DNA of 64,000 bases from Catonia carolina (GCA_035578175.1 JAQMRL010000001.1:237661038-237725037); one strand, 5' to 3'; positions 1-11,985 are shown, counted from the stretch's first letter. Notes: generated by a model from the sequence alone, not told the origin. Program-made: numbers and translations.

Positions 1-755
1 TTACTCGGTGAATGTACGGCGTTTCCCTGACTATGATTTATTCAAATTATTTAATAAAAATTGCACAATTAAAAAATCTTTTTATTTTTTTATAAAATAT
101 TATATTGTATGTAAATATTTTAATACCAATAAATTAAACTTTCTAATAAATTAAATAGTATTTTCGTCCATAAATATTTATATTCAATTAACAGTATACA
201 AAATTAAATGTATGAATCAACAAAATGTATAATATTCATTAGGATTTATTGAAGATGAATACAGGTACTCATAAATATTTTATTTTCTTCACTAATCGTA
301 CATCACTTGTTAGTGACTGTGTAATACGTAGAATCTTCCGTTTCTTTAGCAGAAACAATTTTTATAACGTTTAGTAGGTACGAAAACTTCTCCCGGCAAA
401 CTTCTTGTGTATGCAATACTATCATATATCGGTCCAATGAATGAATTAATTCCGATGCAATTTTAAAGTAATTAAATAAATTTCTGTTAAACTAAGAATA
501 ACTACTTCCGATTGAAAAAGAAACTGAAGAAAAAAATCGTACCATTTTTATTTTCATTCCATTTGATTCAATAAATTTTATAATGGTACATCAAAGGCTG
601 TAATTTTGGTAAATATCGATTTCAATGTGGTTTCGTAGATAATCATAAATTTCCGCTTAAATAAACGTCGTCGGATAAAAGTATATCAAATACGTAGGCT
701 AATTTGAGGCATTAAAAAAACTGTTTCAACTCTTGTTATTATCATTTTTTTTTAA
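1..755. other. AT-rich stretch, no feature seen
   Basis: I see no coding exon, no recognisable repeat end and no RNA gene in this stretch. It is AT-rich intergenic or intronic sequence. Since TRIM9 is transcribed toward lower coordinates, it may be part of a TRIM9 intron, but nothing in the sequence proves that. Confidence 0.4.
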
Positions 756-757
756 TA

Positions 758-1700
758 TACGAGGTGCAGCTATTAAATAACGAGACTGACGTAAAAAAAT
801 TTAATTTTAATTTTATACATAATCACTTATTGTTACCTTCAATATACACTCCTTCTCTATCCCTACAAAGCTCCATACGAATTTTCCATTGTTGGAAACA
901 GTGCTGGAAGTCATCTTCTGTCAGCTCCTTCAGGACACGTGCCGCTTTCTCTTTTACAGCTTCCTCTGACTCAAATATTGTCCCTTTTAATGCAGATTTC
1001 ACCTTAGGGAACAGGTAGAAGTCACATGGTCCAAAATCTGGTGAATAAGGTGGATGTTTTAACATTGAGATGCTGTACTTGGCTAGGGACCTCTTGAGAG
1101 ATAACGCGGAATGAGCTGGCGCATTGTCTTGGTGGAGAACCCAATGATTTGTCCTTCCACATTTCGGGGCGATTTTTCCCTTACTCTTTGGCGTAGTTTA
1201 AAAAGTACCTCAAGGTAGTAATATTGATTAATTGTTCGACTTTCAGGAACCCAGTGAAGGTACACAATACCATGGATATCAAAAAAAATCATCATTGCTT
1301 TAAATTTTGACTTGCTCATTCAAGCTTTTTTCCTCTCTGTGAAGTTCAGCTCTTCCAGTGCATGGATTGGCGCTACGTTTCGGGATCAAAGTAGAAAACC
1401 ACGTTTCATCACATGTTATTATCGCTTCCAAAAAGTTTGGGTCATTTTAAATCGCGTACAAAGTGTTAGTACAAACATTTTTGCGAGCTTCATTTCAAAC
1501 ATTTTTGAGCGGCACGTGTCCTGAAGGAGCTGACAGAAGATGACTTCCAGCACTGTTTCCAACAATGGAAAATTCGCATAGAGAGTTGTAGGGATAGAGA
1601 AGGAGCGTATACTGAAGATGACAATAAGTGATTATGTATAAAATAAAAATAATTTTTTTTTTACAACGACAGTCTCGTTATTTAATAGCCACACCTCGTA
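758..1700 (-). mobile_element. Mariner-like element, deleted and folded back
   Basis: Both ends carry the same terminal inverted repeat (TACGAGGTGTGGC type, continuing into TATTAAATAACGAGACTG) and both are flanked by TA, the mariner target. The minus strand at 823-1319 encodes the C-terminal part of a mariner transposase: a segment with QYYYLEVL, and then the HPPYSPDFGPCDFYLFPK block with the third catalytic Asp region. The N-terminal half is missing. Instead, about 1,520-1,640 repeats the transposase 3' end in inverted orientation (KELTEDDFQHCFQ region), so both element ends derive from the same 3' terminus. It is frameshifted and cannot be autonomous. Confidence 0.85.
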
Positions 1701-1702
1701 TA

Positions 1703-2515
1703 AAAGATATATCTCTTAAAGCTGTAATTTTGAAAAAAAAACATCTCCCTTTAGAAGTAATTTTTTTAAAATCCTTTCTTAGCGAGCAATTACAACCCAA
1801 ATTAAATTACATAATATAATTTAAAATTTTAGGTTCAAGAGATTTCGTGATGGGTCAGTGGATTCCGCTTTTATTTACAAGAGAAAAATTTAAAATAATA
1901 AAATTGAGGCATTAGGAAATAGAATCTGGAAAGAGAAGAATAAGTACTCTCATTTGTCAATGCGGTCTGACAAAAAATAACAGATCACTATGTGTAAGGT
2001 CCCAGTAGATTAATTTTTTTCAGACGTTTCAGAGAAAATAATAGAAATTTCCTGTACTCCGATCACTTTAACTTACGTTGTTGTAAAAGACGTAGCATTA
2101 AATTTACACTTATAGATTACGCTACTTTTGAGGTGATAATTGTATGTTAGGAATAATTCTTTAATGCAAAATTTCAATGGCCAACATCATAACACAATAA
2201 ATAAAAACTGTTATTATGAAGCTAATCAATACACTAAATTATTAGAAGAAAAACTAACTATACGGGGAGAAAATGTTTCTAAATACTTTAAAAAAAAATA
2301 ATTCAGAATAAACACCCAAAACATTGAAGCAAATGCTAAGAAAACTTTGTACTAGTATGTAATGTGTAATTAAAATATTATATCATTTATGTATTAAACT
2401 ATTATGTTCTCGACATGTACTATATTTCCCCAGGAGTCTCCTGTACGCAATTAACAATAAAACAGTGCTAATCAAACTGTTTATGCCCACCTATTGTCTG
2501 TCTGTAACTTGATGG
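1703..2515. other. AT-rich stretch, no feature seen
   Basis: There is no convincing coding segment, and I recognise no repeat boundary between the mariner copy and the TIR element that follows. Confidence 0.35.
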
Positions 2516-2582
2516 CCTCCGGCAGAGAGGAGCAATATGCGGATTGCATAACTATTTTACAAAACATTTCCAATTTTTAACT

Positions 2583-3400
2583 TTCTCTTGCCTATATGAA
2601 TATATAGAAGATAAGTATTTTTTCATGACGATTTTTCGAAATCAAATTTTCACCGGATCTACACGTTTTCAGACACCCTGAACCCCCAAAAAACCATGTT
2701 TTTATCGATTGGTCTGTGTGTGTGTGTGTGCGCGCGCGCGCGTGTGTGTGTGTGTGTGAACAGAATATCTCAAGAACGGAACATTTTTCAAAGTTGAAAA
2801 ATCGTTTTTAAAAAATCGTCTTATATTCTATACTTTTTATGCTCTACAAGATAAGGTAGGCGCCATGTCTACTGAAATTCTTGGGGAGGCTGCACTCTCG
2901 TAGAAAAAATTGATTTTTTTAAGATTGCGGCCTTAATATGCATTTTAGGACTAAGGTGTGTACAATAAAAGTTGTAGACAATTTAAAAATCTACAACTTT
3001 TATTTTAACTAATTTGTTGTATAACGCTTGATTTAGCGGTAATTTATGATTTTCCGTTTTTCTTTTCATGATTATCTGTAAAAATAAATGTTTTTTTTTA
3101 AGATTTTAGTATGCATTTTATGACAAAAGTGTACACATCAAATTTATAGGAAATTAAAAGATCTAAGACTTTTATTTAGAGCATTTTTCTTTACAGAGCC
3201 TAGTTTAGCGTGAAAGTGTTTTTCCGAATTTTTAAGCCAAACTGAGGTTTTGTGTCTTTCACTTATGATTAAAATTAGGTTATGTTGATTGAAGTTAGTT
3301 TTTTTGTACAGCCTATTTCTAATGTTTTATTACTAATGTTAGGTTATATTGTTAATTATTTTGATTGGCAAGAGAAAGTTGTGTGAGTGTTTCACACAAG
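2583..3400 (+). repeat. Dispersed repeat Rep1, copy 1
   Basis: This is a family of about 800 bp found many times in the window. It starts with CTTTCTCTTGCCTATAT, carries a (TG)n tract after TTTTTAGCGATTGGTC, has internal pairs such as AAAGTTGTAGA/TCTACAACTTTT, and ends with GGCAAGAGAAAG and then GTGTGAGTGTTTCACAC. The CTTTCTCTTGCC/GGCAAGAGAAAG ends are inverted repeats, which suggests a non-autonomous DNA transposon. No coding capacity is seen. Confidence 0.7.
2715..2758. repeat. (TG)n-(CG)n-(TG)n microsatellite
   Basis: A dinucleotide run inside repeat copy 1, with a central CG tract that makes it unlike the other copies. It is the expansion-prone site of the repeat family. Confidence 0.9.
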
Positions 3401-3815
3401 ATTTTTTTTTAAGTAACTAAAACTTGTCGGATATGACTTATTTTTATTAAAAAAATATTTCGCATGATTTTTGTTCTCTAAAATTCTTCACTAAAAATTA
3501 ATTGAAAATTTTCTCTTAATTTTGTTTCCTTAATGTGTACAGTTATCGTTAAAGACCGAAAAATTTCTCGCATGCTGACTTTTTTTGTCGTGTTTCGCGA
3601 TTTTACAAAATGTATTTATGAAAATATCTCGTAACTAAAAAAGTAATGATTTTCCGTTAAATTGTATTGCATCATCGTTTTCCATAATTATTACAGAACA
3701 AACCTGGCAAATATTATGTTAATCCGTATATCCGTGTTTTTTGAACAAATACATTTTGTTTCTCTCATTAAGAGCGTGTTTTGCGAAATGACTTTATAGA
3801 ACAAAAACATGCTAA

Positions 3816-4014
3816 GGCCGGCCGCATTGGCGCAGTTGGTAACGTGCTCGCCTCTCATCATGCGGTCTTGGGTTCGAATCCCACTCAGGCACGGCATATT
3901 TTCATACGTTACAAAAATTCATTTCATCCTCATTACACACAGTTACATCCCAACGTCGTCACTAATGACCACAGCAGTTGATGCGACGTTAAATAAAAAA
4001 AAAAAAAAAAAAAA
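3816..4014 (+). mobile_element. tRNA-derived SINE with target-site duplication
   Basis: The head resembles a tRNA gene: a box-A-like GCGCAGTTGGTAACG and a box-B GGTTCGAATCC about 40 bp later. A short unrelated body and a long A-tail follow. The 12-bp direct repeat AAAACATGCTAA lies on both sides (3,804-3,815 and 4,015-4,026), which fixes the insertion. Related copies occur at 42,314, 44,299 and 31,345 in this window. It is transcribed by RNA polymerase III if active and depends on a partner LINE. Confidence 0.9.
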
Positions 4015-4408
4015 AAAACATGCTAAATACTTTGCTTTAAAAATATCTCATTTCCGAAAAGTTTCAGTAACTTAAAAAAAACAGATTTATGTTTTCTGAA
4101 ATGGTTTTACAACCCGCATATTGCTTCCCTCTGCGGGAGGCCATCAAGTTGAGGCCTCCCCAAAACTTGATGGCCTCTAGTACAAACAGTACTAACACCT
4201 CGTTATGAGTTTAGCAAACAGAAAAACGAGTGCAGGAATTTGTTCTATGTTATTTTAGATATATTTCTAAAACAAAAAAAAACAAATTACACAAGTCAAA
4301 AAGTGATTAATTAAAATAATCTCTTAACAAGTATTTTCAATAGAGCGTTAAGAAAAACCTTCTAATTTGAATAAGAATTAAATATTTGCCCACGTAGGCC
4401 CAAAAAAT

Positions 4409-4479
4409 AGTTTCAATTATATTTATTTATACAATTAGATTTATTCAATAGTTTCAATTATATTTATTTATACAATTAG
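4409..4479. repeat. Short tandem duplication
   Basis: A segment of about 30 bp (starting ATAGTTTCAATTATA) occurs twice, with a few bases between the copies. It looks like a simple local duplication of AT-rich sequence. Confidence 0.75.
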
Positions 4480-4683
4480 GAAATTGAATCAAATTCCACA
4501 AAGCCATTTGAGAGGTTTCATATTACAGAACTTCAATCTCGATTCACTAGAAACCATGTCACTACGTGTAGACAACGTGGTGTTACATAAACATATAATA
4601 TATTGTTACAGATGCAGGTTGACTAGTTTATCCTCATCTAACTTAACAACAATAAAGCCATTTTCCTACACAACAGAAGATTA

Positions 4684-4775
4684 TTGGCCGCCTCCAATGA
4701 CGTAGTAGTTAACGTGCTAGACTACAAAGCGGAACGTTACGGGTTTAGATTTCTGGCCAGGGCGTAGAAATGTTA
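4684..4775 (+). mobile_element. Degenerate tRNA-like SINE head
   Basis: The pattern GTAGTAGTTAACGTGCTAGACT followed by a damaged B-box (ACGGGTTTAGATTTC) resembles the other SINE heads. No A-tail or flanking duplication is visible, so this is an old copy. Confidence 0.5.
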
Positions 4776-4971
4776 ACACGTTAATTCCCTCTATTCAATA
4801 ACCCAATGTAAATGCTTGTCAACAAACAATTAATTCGATTACTATGAATAAACTTAAATAAAATAAAAATAATTCGTTTTGCTTTGGTACGATATCAAAT
4901 CTTCAGCAAATTTTATGTCTATAACCAGTATTTAAATCATTTATTACCACAACATCTTCTTCTTGATGTGC

Positions 4972-5385
4972 CTATCCGTTACGAATGTTGGCGATCATCA
5001 TGGCAATCTTCATCTTGTCTGCAGCAACTCGGAAAAGCCGTACCGAAGTTGTATTGTACCAGACTCTGAGGTTCTTCAACCAGGATGTTCTTCTTCTACC
5101 TGGTCCCCGCTTTCCAAAAATTTTCCCCTGTAGAATGGCTTGCAGGAGGGCATATCTGGTTGCATTTCTCATAATGTGCCCGAAGTACTGTAGCTTTCGA
5201 GACTTGATAGTGGTCAGTACCTCCCGGTTCTTCCCCATTCTTCTGAGAACCTCTTCATTTGGTACTCGATCAGTCCAAGGGATCTTCAGTATTCTCCGGT
5301 ACAGCCACATCTCAAACGCTTCCAATTTTTTGCACATATCCTCGTTCAGGGTCCACGATTCAGCACCACAACATAACGAATACAT
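4972..5385 (-). mobile_element. LINE reverse-transcriptase C-terminal remnant
   Basis: The 137-residue open frame begins with a YSLCCGAESWTLNEDM stretch and continues through FEMWLYRRILKIPWTDRV, NEEVLRRMG, LQYFGHIMRN and a basic GKRGPGRRRTSWLKNLR segment. This is the typical C-terminal tail of non-LTR retrotransposon ORF2 after the thumb. The RT catalytic motifs are absent, so it is a 5'-truncated copy, as is usual for LINEs. I cannot settle the clade from the tail alone. Confidence 0.8.
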
Positions 5386-5539
5386 AATAAAACTATTTTT
5401 TCAATAATATTTAGACTATTATTTACAATCTATTAATACTGTAAATAAATAGTTTGAAAGTAATGGCTAGAAAGGATATTCCATCCAATGATAGTGTCCC
5501 CTATGAGAATACTGGAATTTAAAAGTTTTATCAACGATT

Positions 5540-5625
5540 TTAAGAAAAATACCTGACCGAGAATCAAACCCAAGACCCTGGTAGAGAAATTAGGATAAGA
5601 TAGTTACACCTGTTTCAACCCGTAC
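5540..5625 (-). mobile_element. SINE fragment
   Basis: Read on the minus strand, the segment contains a box-B-like GGTTTGATTCTCGGTCAGG and the body seen in other SINE copies. It is diverged and lacks clear ends. Confidence 0.5.
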
Positions 5626-5924
5626 GAGCAAGTGGTCGAAATTCGATATTTTTTTCTAGTTGTATCACATATAGAATATGCATACCAATTTTTAAAAATC
5701 CAGTTCTTCGGGAAGATAGAGAAATGATACTTATTTTTTCAGAGTTGTCATCTCCTTTTTACCCTTTAAGCATAACTGGCCATAACCTAACGCCCTATTA
5801 ATATTTTTCATGTAACCCCAACCAATTCGGGAAAAACCGGTAAAATAGTGAAATTTCTTAATTTTTTCATTACATAGAGAAATGTGAACGGATAACTACA
5901 GAAACCATTCGAAACATATTAGAT

Positions 5925-6180
5925 TAATTTTAGCAAAGGGGGATGACCCAGAAATTTTGGATAAATTAAGGAAGCCTCGGAGCGATAGATTATTGGGACG
6001 CATTTTTGTCGGTAACCGACAAATAAGCGGAAAACGACAAAATACATTTGAAAAAACTTAAGTCCAATTTTGGCGAAGGAGGATGACCCGGAAATTTTGG
6101 AAAAATTAAGGAATCTTTGGAGAGAAAAATTATTGGGCCGCTGTTTTGTCGGCAATCGGCCATAACCAAACGCCTTGTTA
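5925..6180. repeat. Tandem duplication of about 120 bp
   Basis: Two units (about 5,925-6,050 and 6,060-6,180) share GGATGACCC-GAAATTTTGGA-AAATTAAGGAA, a TTATTGGG stretch and TTTTGTCGG. A related stretch (GGCCATAACCTAACGCC) also precedes the pair at about 5,768, so the original unit may be longer. The 90-residue minus-strand frame across it merely reads through the repeat and matches nothing I recognise. Confidence 0.7.
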
Positions 6181-6199
6181 TTAATTTTCATGCAAATAA

Positions 6200-7640
6200 T
6201 GTTTTAGTTCTTCTATTCAAATCTAAAAGAAAAAATAATCAAAATATTCAACTCAGTAGGTGATCATGAAGTTAGAGACTTAGTGATTATAAGTTAGTGA
6301 TAACTTAGGTTAAAAAATTAATTTCAAGTATGTTTCTTTGTAATGCGAAAAGTAAACTAAATATTACACATTAAGTTTTAAAATATTAACCATTAAGAAC
6401 GTACAGAAAGTTACCAATACAATTTCAATTCATTGAACCAACTAAAGAATAAATATGATGGTAGTATTTTTATGGTATCAAATAACAAAATACATAAACC
6501 ATTTTAAAATAATACACTACAAAAGAGAACAGATACAATTCAATACTTTGAACATAAATATATAAATATAATAATAACTACATACAAATATGTAGTTACA
6601 CAGTACGGAACTATGTTATAAATACTTCGGTACTGCATACTGCACCATAAAAATGACTATCAGCGCGGTTAACGCCCTCTAGTGGAATACAACAATATTA
6701 TACCCTCTATCCGATCCAACAGACAGTGTTCTCTCCAGGATACAGTACTGTCTTGTATAATAAATTACAGAAAGAGGTAAATCGGTAATGTGAGAGAGCA
6801 CTTACTGAAGTTGCTATGAACTAAAACCAAACTATTATCAGTCCCGATATCACACGACCATGGCTATACAAAGTCACGAACCTTTACTATTAATGTTATA
6901 ATGTAGATAAACTACATACTACTTATAAAATTAAGTTCGATCTTAGTTTTCTGTTAGATAGAAAAACGTTGACCATATAAATCTTTCGCCTTATCCTACC
7001 CAAAATAATAATAATAATTAAAACAAAGGAATGATATAACAAACTTAACTAACGTTTTTCCTAATCTTAAAGCAAAACGAATCGTATATTGTCTTTTTCC
7101 AGTCAAACTAAAATTGTATTTACATACTAGCGGACCTGTACTCACTTCGCTTCGTCAACTAAAATGTTGTACCAACAATAAAAACAGAACTAAATAAATA
7201 GAGGACCTCCTCCACGGCTTCGCAAGGGTGATACGCTAGAAAAAAGTTTTCATTAAGTAACTTTGTTTTTGCTGACAACAGTTTTATAATAAAAATAAAA
7301 TTATTTTTCAAATTGAAAAAGTATGCGCTAACGTAAGGTTTGAAACTGAAATTCTTATTTTTCTGTGCGAAGAAATTCACTGGTAAAGGTTGCAATTCGA
7401 TAACTTTAACATGTATGGGACACCTAATTTTTTTTAATTTTCGGTAGGATTTTCCGAGAAAAACAAATATTTGAGAATTTTTAGCAAATCTGTGAATCTG
7501 TATGGCAATAGCTTTTAACCGACACCAAAATCATTAAAATCGGGCCGTTACAACTCCATTAATGAAATTTATTAAGAAGTTTTAGTTATTTTCTCAGAAT
7601 GATATGATATATTTTGGTCTCTCTTAACAAAACATTTTAC
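6200..7640. other. AT-rich stretch, no gene seen
   Basis: No coding exon is recognisable. Around 7,130 there is a phrase (CTAGCGGACCTGTACTCACTTCGCTTCG) unlike the surroundings that may mark the end of an old repeat, but I find no partner end. Confidence 0.35.
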
Positions 7641-7644
7641 CATT

Positions 7645-7782
7645 TATACTTTCTCTTGCCTATATTAATATACCTATAGGAAAGAAAGTATTGTTTTCAT
7701 GTCGATTTATCGAAATCCGAGTTTTCACCGGATCTACACATTTTCAGACCCCCTGAACCCTAAAACATGTTTTTAGCGATTG

Positions 7783-7852
<70 letters not shown>

Positions 7853-8240
7853 AAATCTCAAAAACAGAACATCGTACGAACTTGAAACTAAAGTTAGGTA
7901 TTTAGATTTAAAAAAAAACGTAGGAGCCGTTTTTGAGAAAATCGCAAAAAAGTGGAAAATGACATGAATAAACTACTACTTCCGGTTGACCGATTTTCAT
8001 GAAATTTTTCGTGTCGGGTCCTCTAAAGGTATCTAACTTAAGTTTCAAGTTTCAACTTCGTACGATGTTCCGTTCGTAAGACATTTTGTTCACACACACA
8101 CAGACCAATCGCTAAAAATATGTTTTTTGGGTTCAGGGGGTCTGAAAACGTGTAGATCCGGTGAAAACTCGATTTCGAAAAATCGATACGAAAACAATAC
8201 TTCCTTCCTACATATTCATATAGGCAAGAGAAAGAAAAAA
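7645..8240. repeat. Dispersed repeat Rep1, fold-back copy
   Basis: The left end (CTTTCTCTTGCC, CACCGGATCTACAC, AGCGATTGGTCTG) reappears in inverse orientation at 8,090-8,233, so this copy is a large inverted repeat with two left ends and no right end. The centre holds the GTAGTAG/CCGGTTGACCGATTTTCATGAA segment. Confidence 0.75.
7786..7846. repeat. (TG)30 microsatellite
   Basis: An uninterrupted dinucleotide run of about 60 bp at the position where every Rep1 copy has its TG tract. The apparent VCVCVC peptide read from it is an artefact. Confidence 0.95.
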
Positions 8241-8710
8241 TTGTTTGTAATAATTTATTATGGACCAAAATATATCATATCATTCTGAGAAAACAACTAA
8301 AACATCTTAATAAATTTCATTTTAAAAACTTATACAATCCTTTTTCAGATACGAACTAAAATGTAAGAAAACTGGAATAAACCGAACAAATACATTGAAC
8401 TAAACCAAATTGAGAGTATTGATTAATGACTTGAAAGGCTTCCACCAAGAAAAAATCAGAACACCGGATGGATGAAAGAAAGGACTATACCCTACAGTGA
8501 AAGAATACCGATTGAGAGGATATTAAGAGCTTCCAGAAATGTCAAAAGTTACCTTACGTGGTCTTAAATTGCCATTATACAAAAATCTAATGTGTAACTT
8601 TATTAAATTAGCCTTCAGGGCTACCCAGTCAGCTGATACTGCTTTTAAAATCATTTAGTAACATCGGATTAGGCGACGAACATTGTATGGTGATCAGTTG
8701 ACATGTACTT

Positions 8711-9441
8711 TACGAGGTGTGGCTGTTAAATAACGAAACTGACGTGGTAAAAAATTTAATTTTAATTTGATACATAATCACTTATTGTCACCTTCAATAT
8801 ACACTCCTTCTTTATCCCTAAAACGCTCCATGCGAATTTTCCATTGTTGGAAAAAGTGCTGCAAAGTCATCTTCTGTCAGCTCCTTCAGGACACGTGCCG
8901 TTTTCTCTTTTACAGCTCCACAGACTCAAATATTGTCTCTTTTAATACAGATTTCACCTTAGGGAACAGGTAAAAATCACATGGTGCAAGATCTGGTGAA
9001 TAAGGTGGATGTTCTAACACTGAAATGCTGTACTTGGCGAGAAACCTCTTGACAGATAACGCGGAATGAGCTGGCGCATTGTCTTGGTGGAGAACCCATG
9101 ACTTGTCCTTCCACATTTCGGGCCGTTTTTTTCCTTACTCTTTGACGTAGTTTAGAAAGTAATACATGTTATTATCTTCTACCTGCTCCCTAAGGTGAAA
9201 TCTGCATTAAAAGGGACAAGATTTGAGTCTGTGGAAGCTGTAAAAGCGAAAGCGGCACGTGTCCTGAAGGAGCTGACAGAAGATGACTTCCAGCACTGTT
9301 TCCAACTATGGAAAATTCGCATGGATCGTTGTAGTAATAGAGAAGGAGTGTATATTGAAGGTGACAATAAGTGATAATGTACAAAATAAAAATAAAATTT
9401 TTTATAACGTCAGTCTCGTTATTTAATAGCCACACCTCGTA
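8711..9441. mobile_element. Fold-back mariner derivative
   Basis: It has the same terminal repeat as the copy at 758 (TACGAGGTGTGGCT...). From 8,767 to 9,116 the minus strand encodes the transposase end (FLAKYSISVLEHPPYSPDLA, CDFYLFPKVKS). From 9,179 to 9,370 the plus strand encodes the same end again. The element is therefore two inverted 3' ends joined near 9,175, with no 5' half. A TA follows the right end; the left flank is TT rather than TA. Confidence 0.85.
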
Positions 9442-11283
9442 TATATGAAAAAAAAACGATTGTTCTTTTTTCATGTTAATTCGCGGCACAAATTCATGTT
9501 TCACAATGCAGCGATAAAATAATTGTTCAAATTAAATCAAGTTCCTGATACAAAAATAGAAGCATAAAAAATTAAACAATTTTATAGCCTACAATTTACT
9601 CGAAATGAGTAGTTACGCCCCTTTTAACACAGCAGTAGGACAAACTTATAATGAAATGCGTGCCTGCACATTATGCAACAAGCTATACCTAATGTGATAT
9701 TGTTAAATCGAAAACATAACTGTTTTAATCTACGAATAATCAAATTAAATTAGTTTAGCAGATGGTTTAATGCGACATTACAAAAATGTTTGAAATTTAT
9801 CGGTTGTTTGGAAACTGATTTTGTTCATAAAAAATATTTACTTTTATAGTTTTGAATAAATTAAATTTATTCAATTCAATAAAATTTGTAACATATAATC
9901 CAGAGTAACGTTATATTATTCTTAAGATCCGGGAAATGAAATATGCATTTATTTAATAAATTCAAATGATTTGCACTTCCTGTTATTTCACCAGATTAAG
10001 AGATGGATTTATTTAATTTTAAGGAAACTGGAACGGAAAGTCGTCTAACTTAAATAAATGTAACGAAATACAAGGTCTGTATAGATACCGAATCACAGAT
10101 GTTGAAACAAAGGTTTTGTTAGAATGGATACGTGAGAAACTCTAAGACCTTTTTGTTTAACAGATAAAAGAAATTAATACTAAAAAAGAAAAAATGACAA
10201 GATAGTTAAACATAAAAAAACATACAGATCTATTTTTACATAAAAGTTGCCTACTCACAAGAAGTACGAATCATTTACCTATAAAAACATTAATAAACTT
10301 CCTCTAATATATTCGTACAAAAAAGAAAAAGAAAGGAAAATGAAAAACATTAAATTTAGATAGTATTTTGAACACGAATCAAATTTACTACGATTAAGAA
10401 AGAGTAAATAAAAAATTAATAAATGTTTGAAAAATTTATAAACAAAAATGTTTTTAATAAAATAATAACAGCGAGTACCTAAATAAAACATAATATGTTC
10501 ATGCAATGAGCTATTTAACTAGAATGCGGAAGAAATCATAGGCCTATTGAATGACAATTTTAAAATTAATGTTGTAAAATTATGTTTTTAGGACGGCATT
10601 TACGGACTGAGACTTTAGTTTCAACACTACGGTCGATAACATGCTAGGTTATGTTATGTATTATGTAATATTAAAAACACACTGCATGCCTGTCACAATT
10701 TACGGTATTAATAAAGTAATTAAAAAGATAAATTAATAATAAAACCAATACAATATTAAGATAAAAAAAACAATTATTTTTAAAAACTAACTATTAAGCC
10801 TAGGTCAATTTTACAACAATAACAGTAAAATGTAGCGAACCGAAGTAATTTAAGTTACAAAGATTAATTGTTTAATACATAATAATTACAGTAATGAGTT
10901 GCAATACTATCTCGTAATGAAACCTCAAAAATTAATGACTTAAATTTTATAGTAACGTCATGCAGCTTTCTTTTCAATTGAAAAATTATAGTTCTAAAAG
11001 TAAAAAAGATTAATATTCTAAGCAAATTATAACCTATACACTACAATCTACTAACACTGATAGTTTTACATTAAAAATAATTAACAAACAATAAAAGTAA
11101 TGTAATATTTTTACTACATTAACCACGCCGTGTACAATCTATTTACATGTGGAACTCATTGTTATTTACATTCAACGACAGATCTGTCCTCTTGGGTTTC
11201 TAACAAAAAAGAATAAAGTATAAATTATGTTATGATTGTTACACAATCGTCAGATGCTAAGTAAACAAAGTTATTAAGCTTAC
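9442..11283. other. AT-rich sequence downstream of the TRIM9 exon
   Basis: On the minus strand this should be the start of TRIM9 intron 1, since it follows the exon's splice donor. I searched for the coiled-coil exon expected next and saw nothing convincing, so the intron probably runs past the window edge. Confidence 0.45.
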
Positions 11284-11985
11284 CTTTTGAGCTTTGCAGA
11301 TTGCGTTGATGGGCTGCAAATCGTGACTGTTGTGTCGAGAATCAAGGAGACAGCTCTTGCAGACCGGAGTCTTGCAGACCATGCAATACATGGTCAAATG
11401 TTCTTCAGGATGTTCATGGCATAACGGTTCCCTCGGTTCTTTGGGTTTCGCTTTCAATGCAAGCGGTGGCAACAGAGTATGTTTGGCCAGCGGACCCCTA
11501 GCTGGGTGGCAATTCTCACGGCAAGAATCGCAATACAGTACTTCGCACTGTTCACACAAAACGCTGGCGTCTTGAGCCGGCTCTTCAGCACACAGTTGAC
11601 ATTTCAGCCCTAACTTTTTTGCTTCACCGTACTTATCGACCATGTTCTGCATAGCCCGATAACGCGGCAAATTTTCGGCTCCGTTTTCGTCAAAATATAC
11701 GGGTTTACGACAACCGGGTTGCGGGCAAGCCAAAGATAGAACGCTTGTTGGAAACAGAGCACTTGGTGTTCCGACGTAACTATTTGGGCGGCTTGTACAG
11801 ACAACTCCGCTGTCCGTTTCGCTAAGTATGCTAACTTTGTCTACCTCCTCGGCCGCCTGATCCTCACCGGAAGCAGGCTGCTGGAGGCATAACGCACAAT
11901 TTAGACAAAGGGCATGACCGCACGGCAGAAGAACCGGGCTCTGGAACAGACGCTTGCACGCCGGGCAGCGCAACTCTTCCTCCAT
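11284..11985 (-). CDS. Trim9: TRIM9, first coding exon (RING and two B-boxes)
   Basis: This exon of 234 codons starts at an ATG followed by EEELRCPACKRLF and ends at a good donor (CAAAAG|GTAAGC, phase 0). It encodes an E3 ubiquitin ligase N-terminus. The RING starts at residues 7-10 with CPAC, continues CGHALCLNCALC, and is interrupted by a long acidic/serine insert (about 38-75, as TRIM9/TRIM67 proteins have) before CPQPGCRKPV. B-box 1 starts at CQLCAEEP and runs through CEQC, CDSC and H; B-box 2 starts at CHEHPEEH and runs through CMVCKTPVCKSC. The coiled coil, COS, FN3 and SPRY parts expected in a protein of about 700 residues lie in exons not found here, toward lower coordinates. TRIM9 is a neuronal ligase acting in netrin-dependent axon branching (known from the family). 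The exon is much more GC-rich than its surroundings. Confidence 0.93.

Larger units (their letters stand above)
2516..4150. mobile_element. TIR-bounded composite element with nested repeats
   Basis: About 38 bp starting AACTTGATGGCCTCC at 2,516 recur inverted at the right end (ending at 4,150), with only a few mismatches, including GCAATATGCGG. Between them lie a copy of the dispersed repeat (2,583-3,400) and a SINE (3,816-4,014), and there is no transposase ORF. I read it as a non-autonomous DNA element that collected insertions. No target-site duplication is visible. Just beyond the right end the GGCCTC/TTGATGG motif is partly repeated, so the exact boundary is uncertain. Confidence 0.55.

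Noticed and set aside
3830..3895. A tRNA gene
   Set aside because: The A- and B-box-like segments look like a tRNA, but the acceptor stem does not close, and an A-tail and target duplication show that it is a SINE. The same applies to the heads at 42,314, 44,299 and 62,110.
4985..5407. A 140-residue plus-strand ORF
   Set aside because: It is the antisense of the LINE reverse-transcriptase tail, which has clear RT-tail motifs on the minus strand.
7767..7967. An ORF encoding a VCVCVC-rich peptide
   Set aside because: It is the translation of a (TG)n microsatellite within a repeat.
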